From positions 146,337-210,336 of the forward strand of contig CACNSR010000001.1 of the NCBI GenBank assembly GCA_902623175.1: a stretch of 64,000 nucleotides of DNA, written 5' to 3'. Below, in pieces: positions 44,060-52,920 of the stretch. The notes under the pieces are model-generated. The model saw only the letters and a list, made by a program, of their open reading frames with translations. It was not told the origin of the DNA and did not search any database. Origin of the DNA: Halieaceae bacterium. Lineage in GTDB: Bacteria; Pseudomonadota; Gammaproteobacteria; Pseudomonadales; Halieaceae. Every line of letters begins with the position of its first letter. Positions within the stretch are counted from its first letter, which is position 1. Made by a program: the position numbers and the translations under genes.

Positions 44060-44439
44060 ACGGGTCCCCTCGAAGGGCGCTTGCGCGGTTGACGCGCGTC
44101 TAGTGGTTAGACAACGATCTAGCCGCGTCTGCCCCAGATCAAAAGTGTCCACAGATTCTGTGGATAACTCTTGGGATAATTTGTTTAATCAAGCCTTCAA
44201 GCCCGAAAAGCCGTCTAAATCAGCGAATTGGTTAATTTTTAACCAACCCAATATAATAACATAAAATCATAGACTTAAAGGTCATCGGTGAGCGGGATTG
44301 TGCGGTGTGTCATATAAACCCCATTAAAATGTCATCGACAGGGTGCGTGTGAATAACCGTGCGCCGGCCGGTACTACAGAACCGTGACAACGCGCAACCC
44401 CCTACCAACACTTTTTTTGTCATGAGGGCAAAAAAAATT
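44060..44439. other. Non-coding stretch with one DnaA-box-like site and palindromes
   Basis: No gene is supported here. TGTGGATAA at 44159-44167 is a perfect DnaA-box match (reverse of TTATCCACA) and forms an inverted repeat with CCACAG a few bases before it. An AT-rich segment follows, including the perfect palindrome TTGGTTAA-TTT-TTAACCAA at 44228-44246. A single box is too little to call a replication origin; it may be a DnaA-titration or regulatory site. Confidence 0.35.
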
Positions 44440-44796
44440 TCAGTCGCCGCGGTAGCGACACCCCGCGTCACAGGTTTCGCACACCTCTACTTCAGTGAGT
44501 TCGGGTAACACGGGCTTCAGTCGGGCCCAAATCCAGTGACACAGATTTTCGCTAGTTGGATTCTCAAGCCCTTCGATGTCATTTAAATAGCGGTGGTCCA
44601 GCTGTTCAATCACGGGGCCACAGGACTGGTTAATCACATCGAAATCCATGATCCAGCCGGTCTCGGGATCGACCTCGCCCTCAATAGTGATGCGGATATG
44701 GTACGAGTGGCCATGCAAACGCGCACACTTATGCCCCTCGGGGACCTTGGGCAGAAGATGCGCCGCTTCAAAGCGAAAATCTGTGTAAAGCTCCAT
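44440..44796 (-). CDS. queD: 6-carboxy-5,6,7,8-tetrahydropterin synthase (queuosine pathway)
   Basis: A 118-aa QueD, started at the ATG at 44796; the frame extends 28 codons upstream without support. Zn ligands and catalytic residues are visible: [26 protein letters not shown] with the catalytic Cys and the His pair, and [15 protein letters not shown] at the C-terminus, typical of the enterobacterial type. It converts dihydroneopterin triphosphate to carboxytetrahydropterin for 7-deazaguanine synthesis. It stands alone next to the tRNA genes. Confidence 0.93.
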   Translation of the reverse strand: MELYTDFRFEAAHLLPKVPEGHKCARLHGHSYHIRITIEGEVDPETGWIMDFDVINQSCGPVIEQLDHRYLNDIEGLENPTSENLCHWIWARLKPVLPELTEVEVCETCDAGCRYRGD

Positions 44797-44942
44797 CGCA
44801 TGATCTCGCAGTGCGAGTGAAAAATTCCGCGGCGATTCTACACGTTTTGGGTGGAGCTGAGATGCCTGAGAGCGACGCACTAAGGGCCAGAAAGCGCATT
44901 GACAGTGGGGGCGCGATCCCTATAATGCCGGGCTCTGGTTTG

Positions 44943-45018
44943 GGGTGATTAGCTCAGCTGGGAGAGCATCTGCCTTACAAGCAGAGGGTCGGCGGTTCGA
45001 TCCCGTCATCACCCACCA
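44943..45018 (+). tRNA. tRNA-Val (anticodon TAC)
   Basis: Seventy-six bases with a full cloverleaf: acceptor GGGTGAT/ATCACCC, D-loop AGCTCAGCTGGGAGAGC, anticodon loop CTTACAA, T-loop GGTTCGATCCC and encoded CCA. Anticodon TAC reads GTA/GTG valine codons. Confidence 0.95.
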
Positions 45019-45077
45019 CCCTCTCTGTTGGAGACGGGTCCAAGCCACAACCGATGCAGCTTCTGCATTGTCTACCT

Positions 45078-45154
45078 GGAGCGGTAGTTCAGTTGGTTAG
45101 AATACCGGCCTGTCACGCCGGGGGTCGCGGGTTCGAGTCCCGTCCGCTCCGCCA
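45078..45154 (+). tRNA. tRNA-Asp (anticodon GTC)
   Basis: Seventy-seven bases with acceptor GGAGCGG/CCGCTCC, D-loop TAGTTCAGTTGGTTAGAA, anticodon stem-loop CCGGCCTGTCACGCCGG, T-loop GGTTCGAGTCC and encoded CCA. Its last 15 bases recur exactly at 55302-55316, so the gene probably served as an integration site. AT-richer accessory DNA starts immediately after it. Confidence 0.96.
45140..45154 (+). repeat. Putative att site (left): 3' end of tRNA-Asp
   Basis: CCGTCCGCTCCGCCA, the T-arm/acceptor end and CCA of tRNA-Asp, is repeated exactly and in the same orientation at 55302-55316. Direct repeats of a tRNA 3' end are the usual scar of tyrosine-integrase insertion. The following 45155-45407 stretch has no supported gene; a short frame from 45254 may be a remnant. 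Confidence 0.6.
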
Positions 45155-45407
45155 ATTTTCCTGAGTTATAACAACATTTTTACGGCGGCTGCTGGGCGGT
45201 TAACCGTAATTTGATCGTAATTTGCATGGATTTTCCGGTTTTCGAAGGCCTCCATGGAACCAATCTCTCATCACGTCGCTTCGAGAACGCCGCCCCTTAA
45301 AGTTTATATTAAGGTGCCAACAGAGGCCCTGGCGGCGCATTTGGGGGTTACAGGCGGTTACGCAAGCGGTTGGTGCTGCTATCTTGACGCAGACCAGTCC
45401 GATTCAT

Positions 45408-48359
45408 CTATATCCTCTGGCACCAGAATTGATACATGCCAGCGAAGGTACGGGGATTCTCCTCCTCGAACTGGTGCCACTGCGACAAGTCACAAGCATC
45501 TGAGTTTTTCCCAAAAAAATGCTTAAATCGTTCCACAATATCTGTGCTTTCAAAGCCGCAAAACTTCAGACCCAGCTCATCCAAACACTCTTGAATCTGC
45601 GGGAGCGTAAAGCGATGCTCTTGCACATGAAATAATAAATCTCTGACCTCACTGAGACTAAAAAAGTCTCCAAAGCTCGTTAACTGCTGGTGATGCTCAT
45701 CGTGAGACTCGGCCAAAGATTGCCTGAAATGTCTGATTTCGGCTTCCGATGTCCCTATTCCTCGGAGCCCAATCTCTTCGCGAGTTTTCACGATATGGCG
45801 CCTTGCCGACTCACTGTACAAGCCTATTTTCATCAGCCCACCAGTCTTCAAGAGGTCTACCAAAACCCGCCATCCGGCCATGGGATCGTTCATATGGTGG
45901 AGAACACCCGCGCTTTCTATGATGTCAAACCCTTGTCCAAGTTCACCCAGATTTAGGATGTCTGCCCGTAAATATTCTACGTTGGTGATGCCAAGCTCGC
46001 TCGTTTTCCTCTGTGCATACGCGAGACTGGCCTGACTGAGATCTACCGCCGTGACTGCGCTACTGGCAAAACGAGAGGCAGCTCCTATTGAATGCTGACC
46101 AGTGCCACATCCTGCGATGAGGATTGAAGGGGACAAGACTCTTTTGATATTTTCAGAGTGCAACTGCAGTTTGACTTCTTTGCAGACCTCAGCGACTGAT
46201 TTTGCTTTTGGGGCAATTGCTAGTCTCACCCATCTCGGATATGGGCTTTCTTCGTACTGCTCTCTGACCTTGCGAGAAACGTCATCTTCCACACCCGACA
46301 ATACCAGAAGATTTTGCGCTATCACTCTCTCGGCTAACGGCTCCTCAATCAGCCGCACTTTCACTTCGGGTAGGTGATCTAGTACCCGTAGCTTTTCAAT
46401 CCACTCGTACTTATGTAGCGGTCGATAAGTTGCAAGTATCAGGGTTTCCGTGATGGTCGGTTGTGTCGCCTGCGCAACGCGCTCCGCAACCGCCGCCTCT
46501 AAGACACCAATTAGCTCAGCTTCTTCTTCAGTCTCGAAGTAAACATATTCATTGGTAAAGCAATGCAGTGATAGCGTTGAAAGAAAATGGATAACCTCAT
46601 TAGACGCCTCTGTCTTTCCAAGACCCGCGAGAAGTACTCTGCGCATCGACACGAACGACGCTTCCAGTTGCAAATCCGGCAGTGGGCATATGCGCATCAG
46701 TTGATGCAAGAGTGGAACATGAGCCAGTGTTTTTATTGCTCGATCAACTTCTTCTGCATCTTTGAAAGCTGTCGTGTTGAGCAATACATCCTCAATCAGG
46801 TTGTCTAGCCGTAATAAGCTTAAGATTGCCCTCGCCATATCCTTTGGACGGACAAAATTCCCTTTGTTAAGCAGATTAATCAGAACTGGGTAGAGACTCT
46901 GATCCCTCTTATTGAACCTTGCAGGCTTGAGGGCCAAACCGAGATTGTAGTAAGCATCATCGAAATCTGCTTTCAAATTTATTGCGCGAACGTAAGCTGA
47001 AATTGACTCGTCAAACCTGCCCAATTCTTTGAGCGTGATTCCCATGTTGTTGTGTGCTTCGGCATGGTCAGGCTTAAGGGCGATCGCTTTTTTATAGCTC
47101 GCCTCAGCCTCGTCTAATCTACCGAGTTCTTTGAGGGTGACACCCAAGTTGTAGTGGGCTTCGGCATAGTCAGGCTTCAGTGCTATCGCTTGTCTATAGC
47201 TCGCCTCAGTTTCGTCTAGTCTGCCTAGCTCTTTGAGCGTATTACCCAAGTTGCTGTGGGCCTCGGCAAAGTCAGGCTTCAGTGCTATCGCTTGTCTCTA
47301 GCTCGCCTCAGATTCGTCTACTCTGCCTAGCTCTTTGAGCGCGACACCCAAGTTGAAGTGGGCTTCGGCATAGTCAGGCTTCAGGGCTATCGCTTTTCTA
47401 TAGCTAGCTTCAGCGTCGTCTAATCTGCCCAGTTTGTCTAGCGTATTACCCAAGTTGCTGTGGGCTTCGGCATAGTCAGGCTTGACTGCTATCGCTTGTC
47501 TATAGCTTGCTTCAGCTTCGTCTACTCTGCCTAGCTCTTTGAGCGTCACACCCAAGTTGCTGTGTGCTTCGGCAAAGTCAGGCTTCAGGGCTATCGCTTG
47601 TCTATAGCTCGCCTCAGCCTCGTCTAATCTAACGAGTTCTTTGAGCGTGACACCCAAGTTGTAGTGGGCTTCGGCATCTCGCGGCGATAGCGTCACTGCT
47701 GACTGCATGGGTACCAGAGACTCCGCTAATCTACCCGTTTTCTTAAACACAGCCGCCAGCACCTTCCATCCAAATGGGTGTTTGGAGAACTGTTGGGTTA
47801 GTGATGTGGCGAGTGCTTCGGCTTCTTCCAATCTGCCGGTTTGATAATGCCCTAGAAGGTGGTTTAGTTGATCCTGTGATGGCGCCGCGCCCGATGATGA
47901 CCTTTGTCCTCTTCTCTTTTTACTTTTCTTTTTCTCAGCAAGCTTTTTTCTCTTTTTCGATAGCGTCTGGCCTTTTACGGTCTTGCTAATACCATTGAGT
48001 GGGCTTCCCTGAAGTCGCTGATAGAGAACCTCGAATTTCTCTGAAGACACACCAGACTTCTCACCCTCAATTAAGACCCGCTTTGCCTCATCAAACCGCT
48101 CTAACTTTATAAGCGCATCTATGAAGCTGAGCCAAAATTGCTCTATCTGGGGATTGGCCTCTAAGGCCAGCTGGAACAGAGGGATGGCTTCAAGAGGCTT
48201 ACCAACCGCCACAGCCATTACACCCAAATTATGGTTGGCATCGGGGTGGTTAGGTTGCGCTTGTAAAATGGCACGGTAAAGGCGTTCAGCATCTTGGAGC
48301 TTGCCTCCCTTATGTGCCGTAACGCCCTGGTGCAACGCTTGGTCTACTGTCAATTCCAT
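45408..48359 (-). pseudogene. TPR-repeat/SAM-methyltransferase protein, interrupted by an in-frame amber codon
   Basis: One 984-codon frame split by a TAG at 47298-47300. The N-terminal product (353 aa) begins MELTVDQALHQGVTAHKGGK, has a Lys/Arg/Ser-rich linker, then TPRs. The TAG replaces the Tyr codon of the repeated EASYRQ motif (TAT to TAG), and the frame resumes as RQAIALKPD with no shift. At least seven near-identical 34-residue TPRs follow, then a class I methyltransferase domain near the end (ILIAGCGTGQHSIGAASRF, TAVDLSQASLAYAQRK, IIESAGVLHHMNDP). Intact relatives methylate unknown acceptors and are often found in surface-polysaccharide regions. Two shorter products could still be made. 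It is the first gene in the tRNA-Asp-linked AT-richer region. Confidence 0.8.
46960..47700 (-). repeat. Tandem 102-bp DNA repeats encoding TPRs
   Basis: About seven consecutive 102-bp units encode nearly identical 34-residue TPRs (consensus AIALKPDYAEAHxNLGxTL plus KELGRLDEAEASYRQ). DNA identity between units is high, so recombinational gain and loss of units is likely. Confidence 0.8.
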
Positions 48360-48446
48360 CTGGGTTATATGAGTGTCAGTTTGATCTCATTGAGACGAGG
48401 GAGTTTAGCGCCTGAAGAATGAGTTATCTGCAGTCTCTGCTAGCAT

Positions 48447-48587
48447 ATGGTGTTCTTATGGGTCATGGGAATCGGGATCGTACTCCAACAGCCGGTTGGC
48501 AAGATGTTGATCCCTGAGGCGATGAGAGAGCTAGGGCCGTTCGACACGATAGTTGTGAAACACACAGGAAAAATTAAGGTTGATTGA
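48447..48587 (+). CDS. Possible small ORF (46 aa) or gene remnant
   Basis: An ATG-to-TGA frame in the 328-base gap before the NTF2-like gene. The peptide begins with a hydrophobic MVFLWVMGIGIVLQQPVG and ends KHTGKIKVD. It reads like the tail of a larger lost gene. No ribosome-binding site is obvious and no family is recognised. Confidence 0.25.
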   Translation: MVFLWVMGIGIVLQQPVGKMLIPEAMRELGPFDTIVVKHTGKIKVD

Positions 48588-48597
48588 GGCCACTCAC

Positions 48598-48658
48598 ATT
48601 AGCCTCTCACCTTTGCGCTGACATGACCTCTCACATTGAGATAGTCCTGCGGTAAGCT
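48598..48658 (+). repeat. Dispersed repeat B, copy 1
   Basis: Shares TGACATGACCTCTCA and TTGAGATAGTCCTGCGG with copies at 50968 and 59616, all on the plus strand. It ends 29 bases before the NTF2-like gene start, so it may carry that gene's promoter. Confidence 0.75.
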
Positions 48659-48687
48659 CGCGGTATGTTATCTAAAGGTGTGTAGCC

Positions 48688-49119
48688 ATGAAGACTCTTA
48701 GTCTGATCCTCTTGTTAGTCTCTCTGAGTGCGAACTCTTCTGACCTTTCTGCACCTCAGGTAGCGATTCAAAAGTACTTTGAGTACTTCAACGAAAAAGA
48801 TATTGATTCGTTGAATAACGCGTCAGGCCAGCCATTCACGCTTATCAATGGTGGAAAGATTCGTAAGTGGAACAAATATGGTGATGCCGTTGATTTCGGA
48901 GGTCTTGAGAGTTCAGGTTGGGCTTACTCTCGTGTTCATCAAAATCAATTGGTCTATGCAGATGATATGACCGCGATGGTCAATATCAATTTCTCGCGCT
49001 ATGACTCAGCAGACGCCGTGATTAGCACAAGCGATGTAATCTACTTATTAGTTTATAGAGATGGCGTATGGAAACTTAAGTCGGGTTTCGTAAACGGCAA
49101 TCTGACTCTAGGGAAGTGA
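48688..49119 (+). CDS. Secreted NTF2/SnoaL-like small protein
   Basis: A 143-aa protein with a short Sec signal (MKTLSLILLLVSLSANSSDL). The mature part has the NTF2-fold opening VAIQKYFEYFNEKDIDSLNN and the closing beta strands YRDGVWKLKSGFVNG. Role unknown; likely a periplasmic ligand-binding or enzyme-like protein. It lies just after a repeat B copy, and its TGA overlaps the next gene's ATG. Confidence 0.75.
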   Translation: MKTLSLILLLVSLSANSSDLSAPQVAIQKYFEYFNEKDIDSLNNASGQPFTLINGGKIRKWNKYGDAVDFGGLESSGWAYSRVHQNQLVYADDMTAMVNINFSRYDSADAVISTSDVIYLLVYRDGVWKLKSGFVNGNLTLGK

Positions 49120-49541
49120 TGTTACAAATGACTAAACCGCTACTCGCCATTCTGCTGTTACTGCCACTTTTTGCTGAGGGAGGTGAGAAACGTGTTTTGG
49201 GGAGTGCCTCTTACAAAGATGTATGTAGCAAGATGTCAGCGGCTGGCATCACCAGTAGGACGCAAACCACCCCCGAAACTGACCCCATAACAGACAATGT
49301 TTTGGTGGTTGTTGGCTCAGATGACTTGAATCAGTCCCGCGAAAACCGGCTCGTTTCCAGCACCAACATTTTTGTGGGAGCAAACGTAATGGGTGTCTCC
49401 ACCTACACTTCAAACGGTACTCGACCTTCTGCGAGTCAGGCAGATCCGTGTGCGTCTGTTAGAAATGCGAAAATACCTGAGGAACCGCAGTCGAAAACTG
49501 GGGTCGAGCCTATTCCACCCCCTAATGTATCTGGGTGGTAA
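49119..49541 (+). CDS. Secreted hypothetical protein ending inside repeat A
   Basis: About 140 aa started at the ATG at 49119 with AGGGAAG before it and overlapping the previous stop (TGATG). A signal peptide (TKPLLAILLLLPLFAEGGEK) precedes a low-complexity Ser/Thr/Asn-rich mature part with two Cys. I recognise no family. The last residues PPNVSGW and the TAA stop are encoded by repeat A, which implies that the repeat was joined to, or replaced, the original 3' end. Confidence 0.6.
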   Translation: MLQMTKPLLAILLLLPLFAEGGEKRVLGSASYKDVCSKMSAAGITSRTQTTPETDPITDNVLVVVGSDDLNQSRENRLVSSTNIFVGANVMGVSTYTSNGTRPSASQADPCASVRNAKIPEEPQSKTGVEPIPPPNVSGW

Positions 49542-49552
49542 CCATCACAATA
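49521..49552 (+). repeat. Dispersed repeat A, copy 1
   Basis: Core CCTAATGTATCTGGGTGG followed by TAACCATCACAATA. It encodes the C-terminus and stop codon of the preceding gene. Confidence 0.85.
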
Positions 49553-49569
49553 ATTCAAGACCCCCAGGC

Positions 49570-49788
49570 ATGCCGACATCAATCTTCAACATATATTTAA
49601 CTGAAAAAGAGACACTCTCGTTTTACTCGGTACGGAATAACCGAGTGAAAGTAACGGCAGAAAATGGGCAAACTCTAAGTTTGCCATGGGGAGTTTTTAA
49701 GCCTTATGTAACTAAAAATGGTATCAACGGAAGGTTTGCCGTTCATTTTGACGTACATGGCAAGTTTAAAGAGCTGCGGCGGCTGTAG
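49570..49788 (+). CDS. DUF2835 family protein
   Basis: A 72-aa protein matching DUF2835: FNIYLTEKETLSFYSV, then VKVTAENGQTLSLPWGVFKP, then NGRFAVHFDVHGKFKELRRL. The family is a small, conserved gammaproteobacterial protein of unknown role. Start at the ATG at 49570; the longer frame from 49393 runs through repeat A. It is normally a core gene, so its presence between two repeat A copies is notable. Confidence 0.78.
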   Translation: MPTSIFNIYLTEKETLSFYSVRNNRVKVTAENGQTLSLPWGVFKPYVTKNGINGRFAVHFDVHGKFKELRRL

Positions 49789-49830
49789 CATTCTGCGGCG
49801 GTGTTGCATCTGTTGATGCGACGCGCAACC

Positions 49831-49875
49831 CCTAATGTATCTGGGCGGTAACAATCACAATAGCTATTAGCCCTC
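49831..49875 (+). repeat. Dispersed repeat A, copy 2
   Basis: Core CCTAATGTATCTGGGCGG followed by TAACAATCACAATAG and ATTAGCCC. CTAAT and ATTAG can pair across the copy. It lies 43 bases after the DUF2835 stop. Confidence 0.85.
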
Positions 49876-49891
49876 TTTGACCAGAGGCAAC

Positions 49892-49964
49892 CTCTTCAGC
49901 CGCTTGTGCACGTAGCTGCTCCCCAGCGGGTTTGGGCCCTGTGAGTTCCGCTGTGGCTGAAGAG
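49892..49964. terminator. Spaced inverted repeat after the aminotransferase gene
   Basis: CTCTTCAGCC and GGCTGAAGAG are perfect 10-bp arms separated by 53 bases. A second pair, TGAGTT/AACTCA in reverse reading, overlaps it. It lies just past the 3' end of the minus-strand aminotransferase gene; terminator or other structured element. Confidence 0.35.
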
Positions 49965-49987
49965 AAAAAACTCACGCCATCACTAAC

Positions 49988-50911
49988 CTAGATAACACTG
50001 GCGAATTCGCCGCTGTCTCTCATCTCCCAATAAACTTGATCTATCGTCTGGCATATAGGGCCAGGTACGGGGCCGGGAATCGCTCTGCCCGCTACCTCCC
50101 GAACAGGTAAGGCACCCCCGGCGGTACTGCATGTGAAAACCTCGTCCGCTGAATACAGATCGAAACTCGTCACTGGCGCCTCGCAGCAAGGTATTCCCGC
50201 TCTGGCCGCGCAATCAATGACTGTAGCCCTTGTAATTCCTCGTAATATTCCGGTTTGTGGGGTGTACAAGGTGCCCTTTTTGACCAAGAAGACATTACTG
50301 GCTGCTGCCTCTGCCACATAACCCTGATTGTCCAGCCACAGTGCATCATCATATCCAGCCTCTAATGCCTCCAGCCTAATTAGTTGTGAGTGAAGCCTGT
50401 CTAAACATTTGAAGCGTGGATCGAGGGTATCTGGCGTAAACCCTCTAGTCGCACTAATCATAAGGCGAATGCCCTTCGCCCGTTTCGCTTCATCGGCTAG
50501 GAAAACATATGGTGCCACCCAGACTATTTCCGTGGGTGTTATCTCGCGGGGGTCAGCTACAACACCCTCGGGCACCCCTCTTGTAAGGATAAAGCGAATG
50601 CTGGCATCTCTTAGAGAATTGCGGCGAACTGTCTCCAGAATTACGGTTGCCCAAGCATCTTTGGACAATCGTGTCTCTAACCTGGCAGCCCGAATAGAGT
50701 CAAAGAAGCGGTCCAAATGCTCCTCAAGCTTAAAAATTTTTCCCCTCCAAGCTGAAACCACATCAAAAATTCCATCTCCCAATAAAAACCCTTGATCTAA
50801 AGGGGAAACTCGAGCAGCTGATAGAGGGAGAAACTCCCCATTCACATATAAAATCGGCTCGGCTGGTGCTTCCTGGGTTGCAGCCACTGGAAGATTCTCC
50901 TCAGGTTTCAA
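49988..50911 (-). CDS. Class IV PLP-dependent aminotransferase (branched-chain/D-amino-acid type)
   Basis: A 307-aa fold-type IV aminotransferase. N-terminal YVNGEFLPLSAARVSPLDQG and FLLGDGIFDVVSAWRGKIF fit the BCAT/DAAT/ADC-lyase family. The PLP Lys is expected in DPRFKCLDRLHSQ, with the conserved Glu in GYVAEAAASNVFLVKKG and the phosphate loop TGILRGITRATVI. It transaminates amino acids or lyses aminodeoxychorismate; which one is not readable. It is minus strand in the cassette-like region, between repeats A2 and B2. Confidence 0.87.
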   Translation of the reverse strand: MKPEENLPVAATQEAPAEPILYVNGEFLPLSAARVSPLDQGFLLGDGIFDVVSAWRGKIFKLEEHLDRFFDSIRAARLETRLSKDAWATVILETVRRNSLRDASIRFILTRGVPEGVVADPREITPTEIVWVAPYVFLADEAKRAKGIRLMISATRGFTPDTLDPRFKCLDRLHSQLIRLEALEAGYDDALWLDNQGYVAEAAASNVFLVKKGTLYTPQTGILRGITRATVIDCAARAGIPCCEAPVTSFDLYSADEVFTCSTAGGALPVREVAGRAIPGPVPGPICQTIDQVYWEMRDSGEFASVI

Positions 50912-50967
50912 AACGCAACCAATGCTTTGAGGCTAGTTGGAGGTGAGGCTGAGAAATTATCACATTT

Positions 50968-51011
50968 GCTCTGACATGACCTCTCACATTGAGATAGTCC
51001 TGCGGTAAGCT
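50968..51011 (+). repeat. Dispersed repeat B, copy 2
   Basis: Same core as copies at 48598 and 59616 (TGACATGACCTCTCA, TTGAGATAGTCCTGCGG). Located between the divergent aminotransferase and SDR genes, 71 bases before the SDR start. Confidence 0.75.
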
Positions 51012-51082
51012 GAAATGAGTCCGCTGCTTCTCATTTTCGCGCGGTCATTTCCTCATCACACTCGAGTGGACGCTACCAAATT

Positions 51083-51970
51083 ATGAAAAGGGTACTGGTG
51101 ACAGGCGCGAATAAGGGAATCGGGCGCGCGGTGGTAGAAGCCGTTCTTGATAGGTACACAGATGTGTTCGTTTACCTAGGCTGTCGAAGCCTTGAAAGGG
51201 GGACGGACGCCCGGAATCAATTGGGCGCTAAAAATCACGAGTACCTATCGCGCACCAAAGTTGTTGAATTAGATGTAACTTCTGAACAGTCCGTCTGTGA
51301 GGCGGAAAAAGGGGTCCGTAGGGAATGTGAGGCAGCTGGCACCGCTTTATACGGCATTGTGAATAATGCTGGGGTTTTCAGTTCACCGGCAGGTATTGCA
51401 GAAGTATTGGAAGTCAATCTTTTCGGTATTAAGCGAGTTTTCGATCATTTCTACAGCATTTTAGATACTGAGCACGCGAGAGTGGTGAATGTCACATCTG
51501 CGTCAGGGCCAAATTATCTAAGTTCAGCGGATCCCCTAGTTCAGAGAGTCTTGACGGATAGTCAGGTAACTTGGGAGGACATACAGCACGTTGTGCAATT
51601 GTTTTTACAAAATATTGAAAACGCCGCTATAGTCGACCAAGCCCAAAAGGCATCCTCCGCTTATGGATTCTCCAAGGCTTGTGCAAATGCCTTAACTGTC
51701 CTTCAAGCGAGGCTTTTCCCCTCGGTAGCGATCAATGCCTGTACCCCCGGTTTCATAGACACTGACCTAACCCGACACCTCGCCTCAATGACCGGGCGTG
51801 ATCCAGCGGTCATGGACATGAAACTTCCGCGCGATGGAGTCGAATCAACTCTATTTCTTCTTATGGCTGCGGCACCGAAGATTACGGGCTGGTATCTAGG
51901 CAGCGATTGCAAAAGAAGTCCACTTGATACCTACCGAGCGCCAGGAGATCCAGAGTTCAAGGGCAACTAG
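51083..51970 (+). CDS. Short-chain dehydrogenase/reductase (carbonyl-reductase-like)
   Basis: A 295-aa SDR with the cofactor motif VLVTGANKGIGRAVVEAVLD, the Arg-containing LGCRSLERG suggesting NADPH preference, IVNNAGVFSS, the catalytic Ser in VVNVTSASGPNYLS and YGFSKACANAL with the YxxxK pair. A ~40-residue insertion between Ser and Tyr resembles eukaryotic-type carbonyl reductases. It reduces ketones or aldehydes. It is flanked by repeat B on the left and a diverged repeat A on the right. Confidence 0.88.
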   Translation: MKRVLVTGANKGIGRAVVEAVLDRYTDVFVYLGCRSLERGTDARNQLGAKNHEYLSRTKVVELDVTSEQSVCEAEKGVRRECEAAGTALYGIVNNAGVFSSPAGIAEVLEVNLFGIKRVFDHFYSILDTEHARVVNVTSASGPNYLSSADPLVQRVLTDSQVTWEDIQHVVQLFLQNIENAAIVDQAQKASSAYGFSKACANALTVLQARLFPSVAINACTPGFIDTDLTRHLASMTGRDPAVMDMKLPRDGVESTLFLLMAAAPKITGWYLGSDCKRSPLDTYRAPGDPEFKGN

Positions 51971-51982
51971 CCTCGGAAAATT

Positions 51983-52036
51983 ACCTATTCGTAGCTTTGG
52001 GCGGTAACCTTTACAATCACAACGGCACTCAGCCCC
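51983..52036 (+). repeat. Dispersed repeat A, copy 3 (diverged)
   Basis: Diverged 5' part, then GGGCGGTAACC, ACAATCACAACGG and CAGCCCC. It starts 13 bases after the SDR stop and runs directly into repeat C. Confidence 0.65.
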
Positions 52037-52110
52037 TTTTTCAAATCCAGCTTTTAAGCGCGCCGGCAGAATTATCTTTAGCAACGACGGGCGTCTAGCG
52101 CACTTATGCC
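52037..52110 (+). repeat. Dispersed repeat C, copy 1
   Basis: TTCAAATCCAGCTTTTAAG, then GGCAGAATTATCTTTA and GGGCGTCTA. Similar blocks lie at 61777 and 62845, all on the plus strand. Confidence 0.7.
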
Positions 52111-52131
52111 CTTGATATTCTTCTGTGGCAC

Positions 52132-52560
52132 CTAATTTTTCAGGCCGAAGCTTGCCGCTAAGACCTCCATTGCAATTATCACCAACAAAATCAAGGAGGA
52201 TGTGGCGAAGGATGCTGCTCTCCACGAGACATTATTATTGGTCAGCTGAATAACTGAATGAATTGCCCTAAGGGAGACGTAGGCCCAAGCGAGGCTAATA
52301 TTTGTTTGATTAGCAGTATCAGCTAGCTGTATGTAGATCAAAACAGCGTAAAAAAGCGTTGGCTGCTCAAATATGTGGTTGTAGTTGTCAGTTATGTATC
52401 TGAAATTTTCGGACATTTTCGGACGCAGCTCATCCGAGTGCTTCGCGAACTGCAGATTGCCCCACTGCTTTATAACTACTGGTATCCGGGTCCACAGCAA
52501 AATTGCGACAATCAATCCAGACCACGCCAGCATTGCCAGCAACGGATCCAATATGCTCAT
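52132..52560 (-). CDS. MAPEG-family membrane protein
   Basis: A 142-aa four-helix membrane protein; start at the ATG at 52560 rather than the GTG three codons upstream. The family core is visible as TDNYNHIFEQPTLFYAVLIY and LAWAYVSLRAIHSVIQLTNN (the NHxxEQP and YxxLRxxHS patterns). MAPEG proteins are glutathione- or eicosanoid-related membrane enzymes in eukaryotes; bacterial roles are mostly unknown. It stands alone between repeat C1 and repeat A4. Confidence 0.83.
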   Translation of the reverse strand: MSILDPLLAMLAWSGLIVAILLWTRIPVVIKQWGNLQFAKHSDELRPKMSENFRYITDNYNHIFEQPTLFYAVLIYIQLADTANQTNISLAWAYVSLRAIHSVIQLTNNNVSWRAASFATSSLILLVIIAMEVLAASFGLKN

Positions 52561-52630
52561 ACCTAACACTCTCTACAAGGGCTGTCGAATATTAGCCTAC
52601 TTAGCTATCTACTCAGCTACAGGGATGCTT

Positions 52631-52706
52631 CCTAATGTATCTGGGCGGTAACCATCGCAATCACAACAGCGGCTAGCCCCCCCCGGGGAGTGTTCCAGTG
52701 ACAAAA
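52631..52706 (+). repeat. Dispersed repeat A, copy 4 (long form)
   Basis: Core CCTAATGTATCTGGGCGG, then CAATCACAACAGCGGCTAG, a C8G4 run and GTGTTCCAGTGACAAA. The last block also follows copy 8, so the full repeat is about 75-85 bases. It lies 71 bases upstream of the minus-strand MAPEG start. Confidence 0.85.
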
Positions 52707-52892
52707 AAGTGACACACTCAGTTACGCCCAACGCGGCTCATTACAGCAAAAACGGCCTTATAACTGGAGTTTGTGTTGCATTAAGCCGCACTGGAATGTA
52801 ACGGGAGTAGGGTGCCAAGCACTTAAAAGCCCAGAATGGGTGGGGCGGGGATGGATTTGGGCCTAGCTCGTCACCAGATGCGGGACTATTGA

Positions 52893-52920
52893 GATGAATC
52901 CGGGCGGTCAGAATCGCGAT
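52893..52920 (+). repeat. Dispersed repeat A, copy 5 (strongly diverged)
   Basis: GATGAATCCGGGCGGTCAG plus AATCGCGAT matches roughly two thirds of the repeat A core, same orientation. Confidence 0.4.

Noticed and set aside
44060..44439. Replication origin
   Set aside because: Only one good DnaA box and no dnaA, gidA or parAB neighbours.
45222..45526. Two overlapping plus-strand frames after tRNA-Asp as an integrase remnant
   Set aside because: No tyrosine-recombinase motif (Arg-His-Arg-Tyr) and no recognisable similarity; it partly overlaps the 3' end of the methyltransferase gene.
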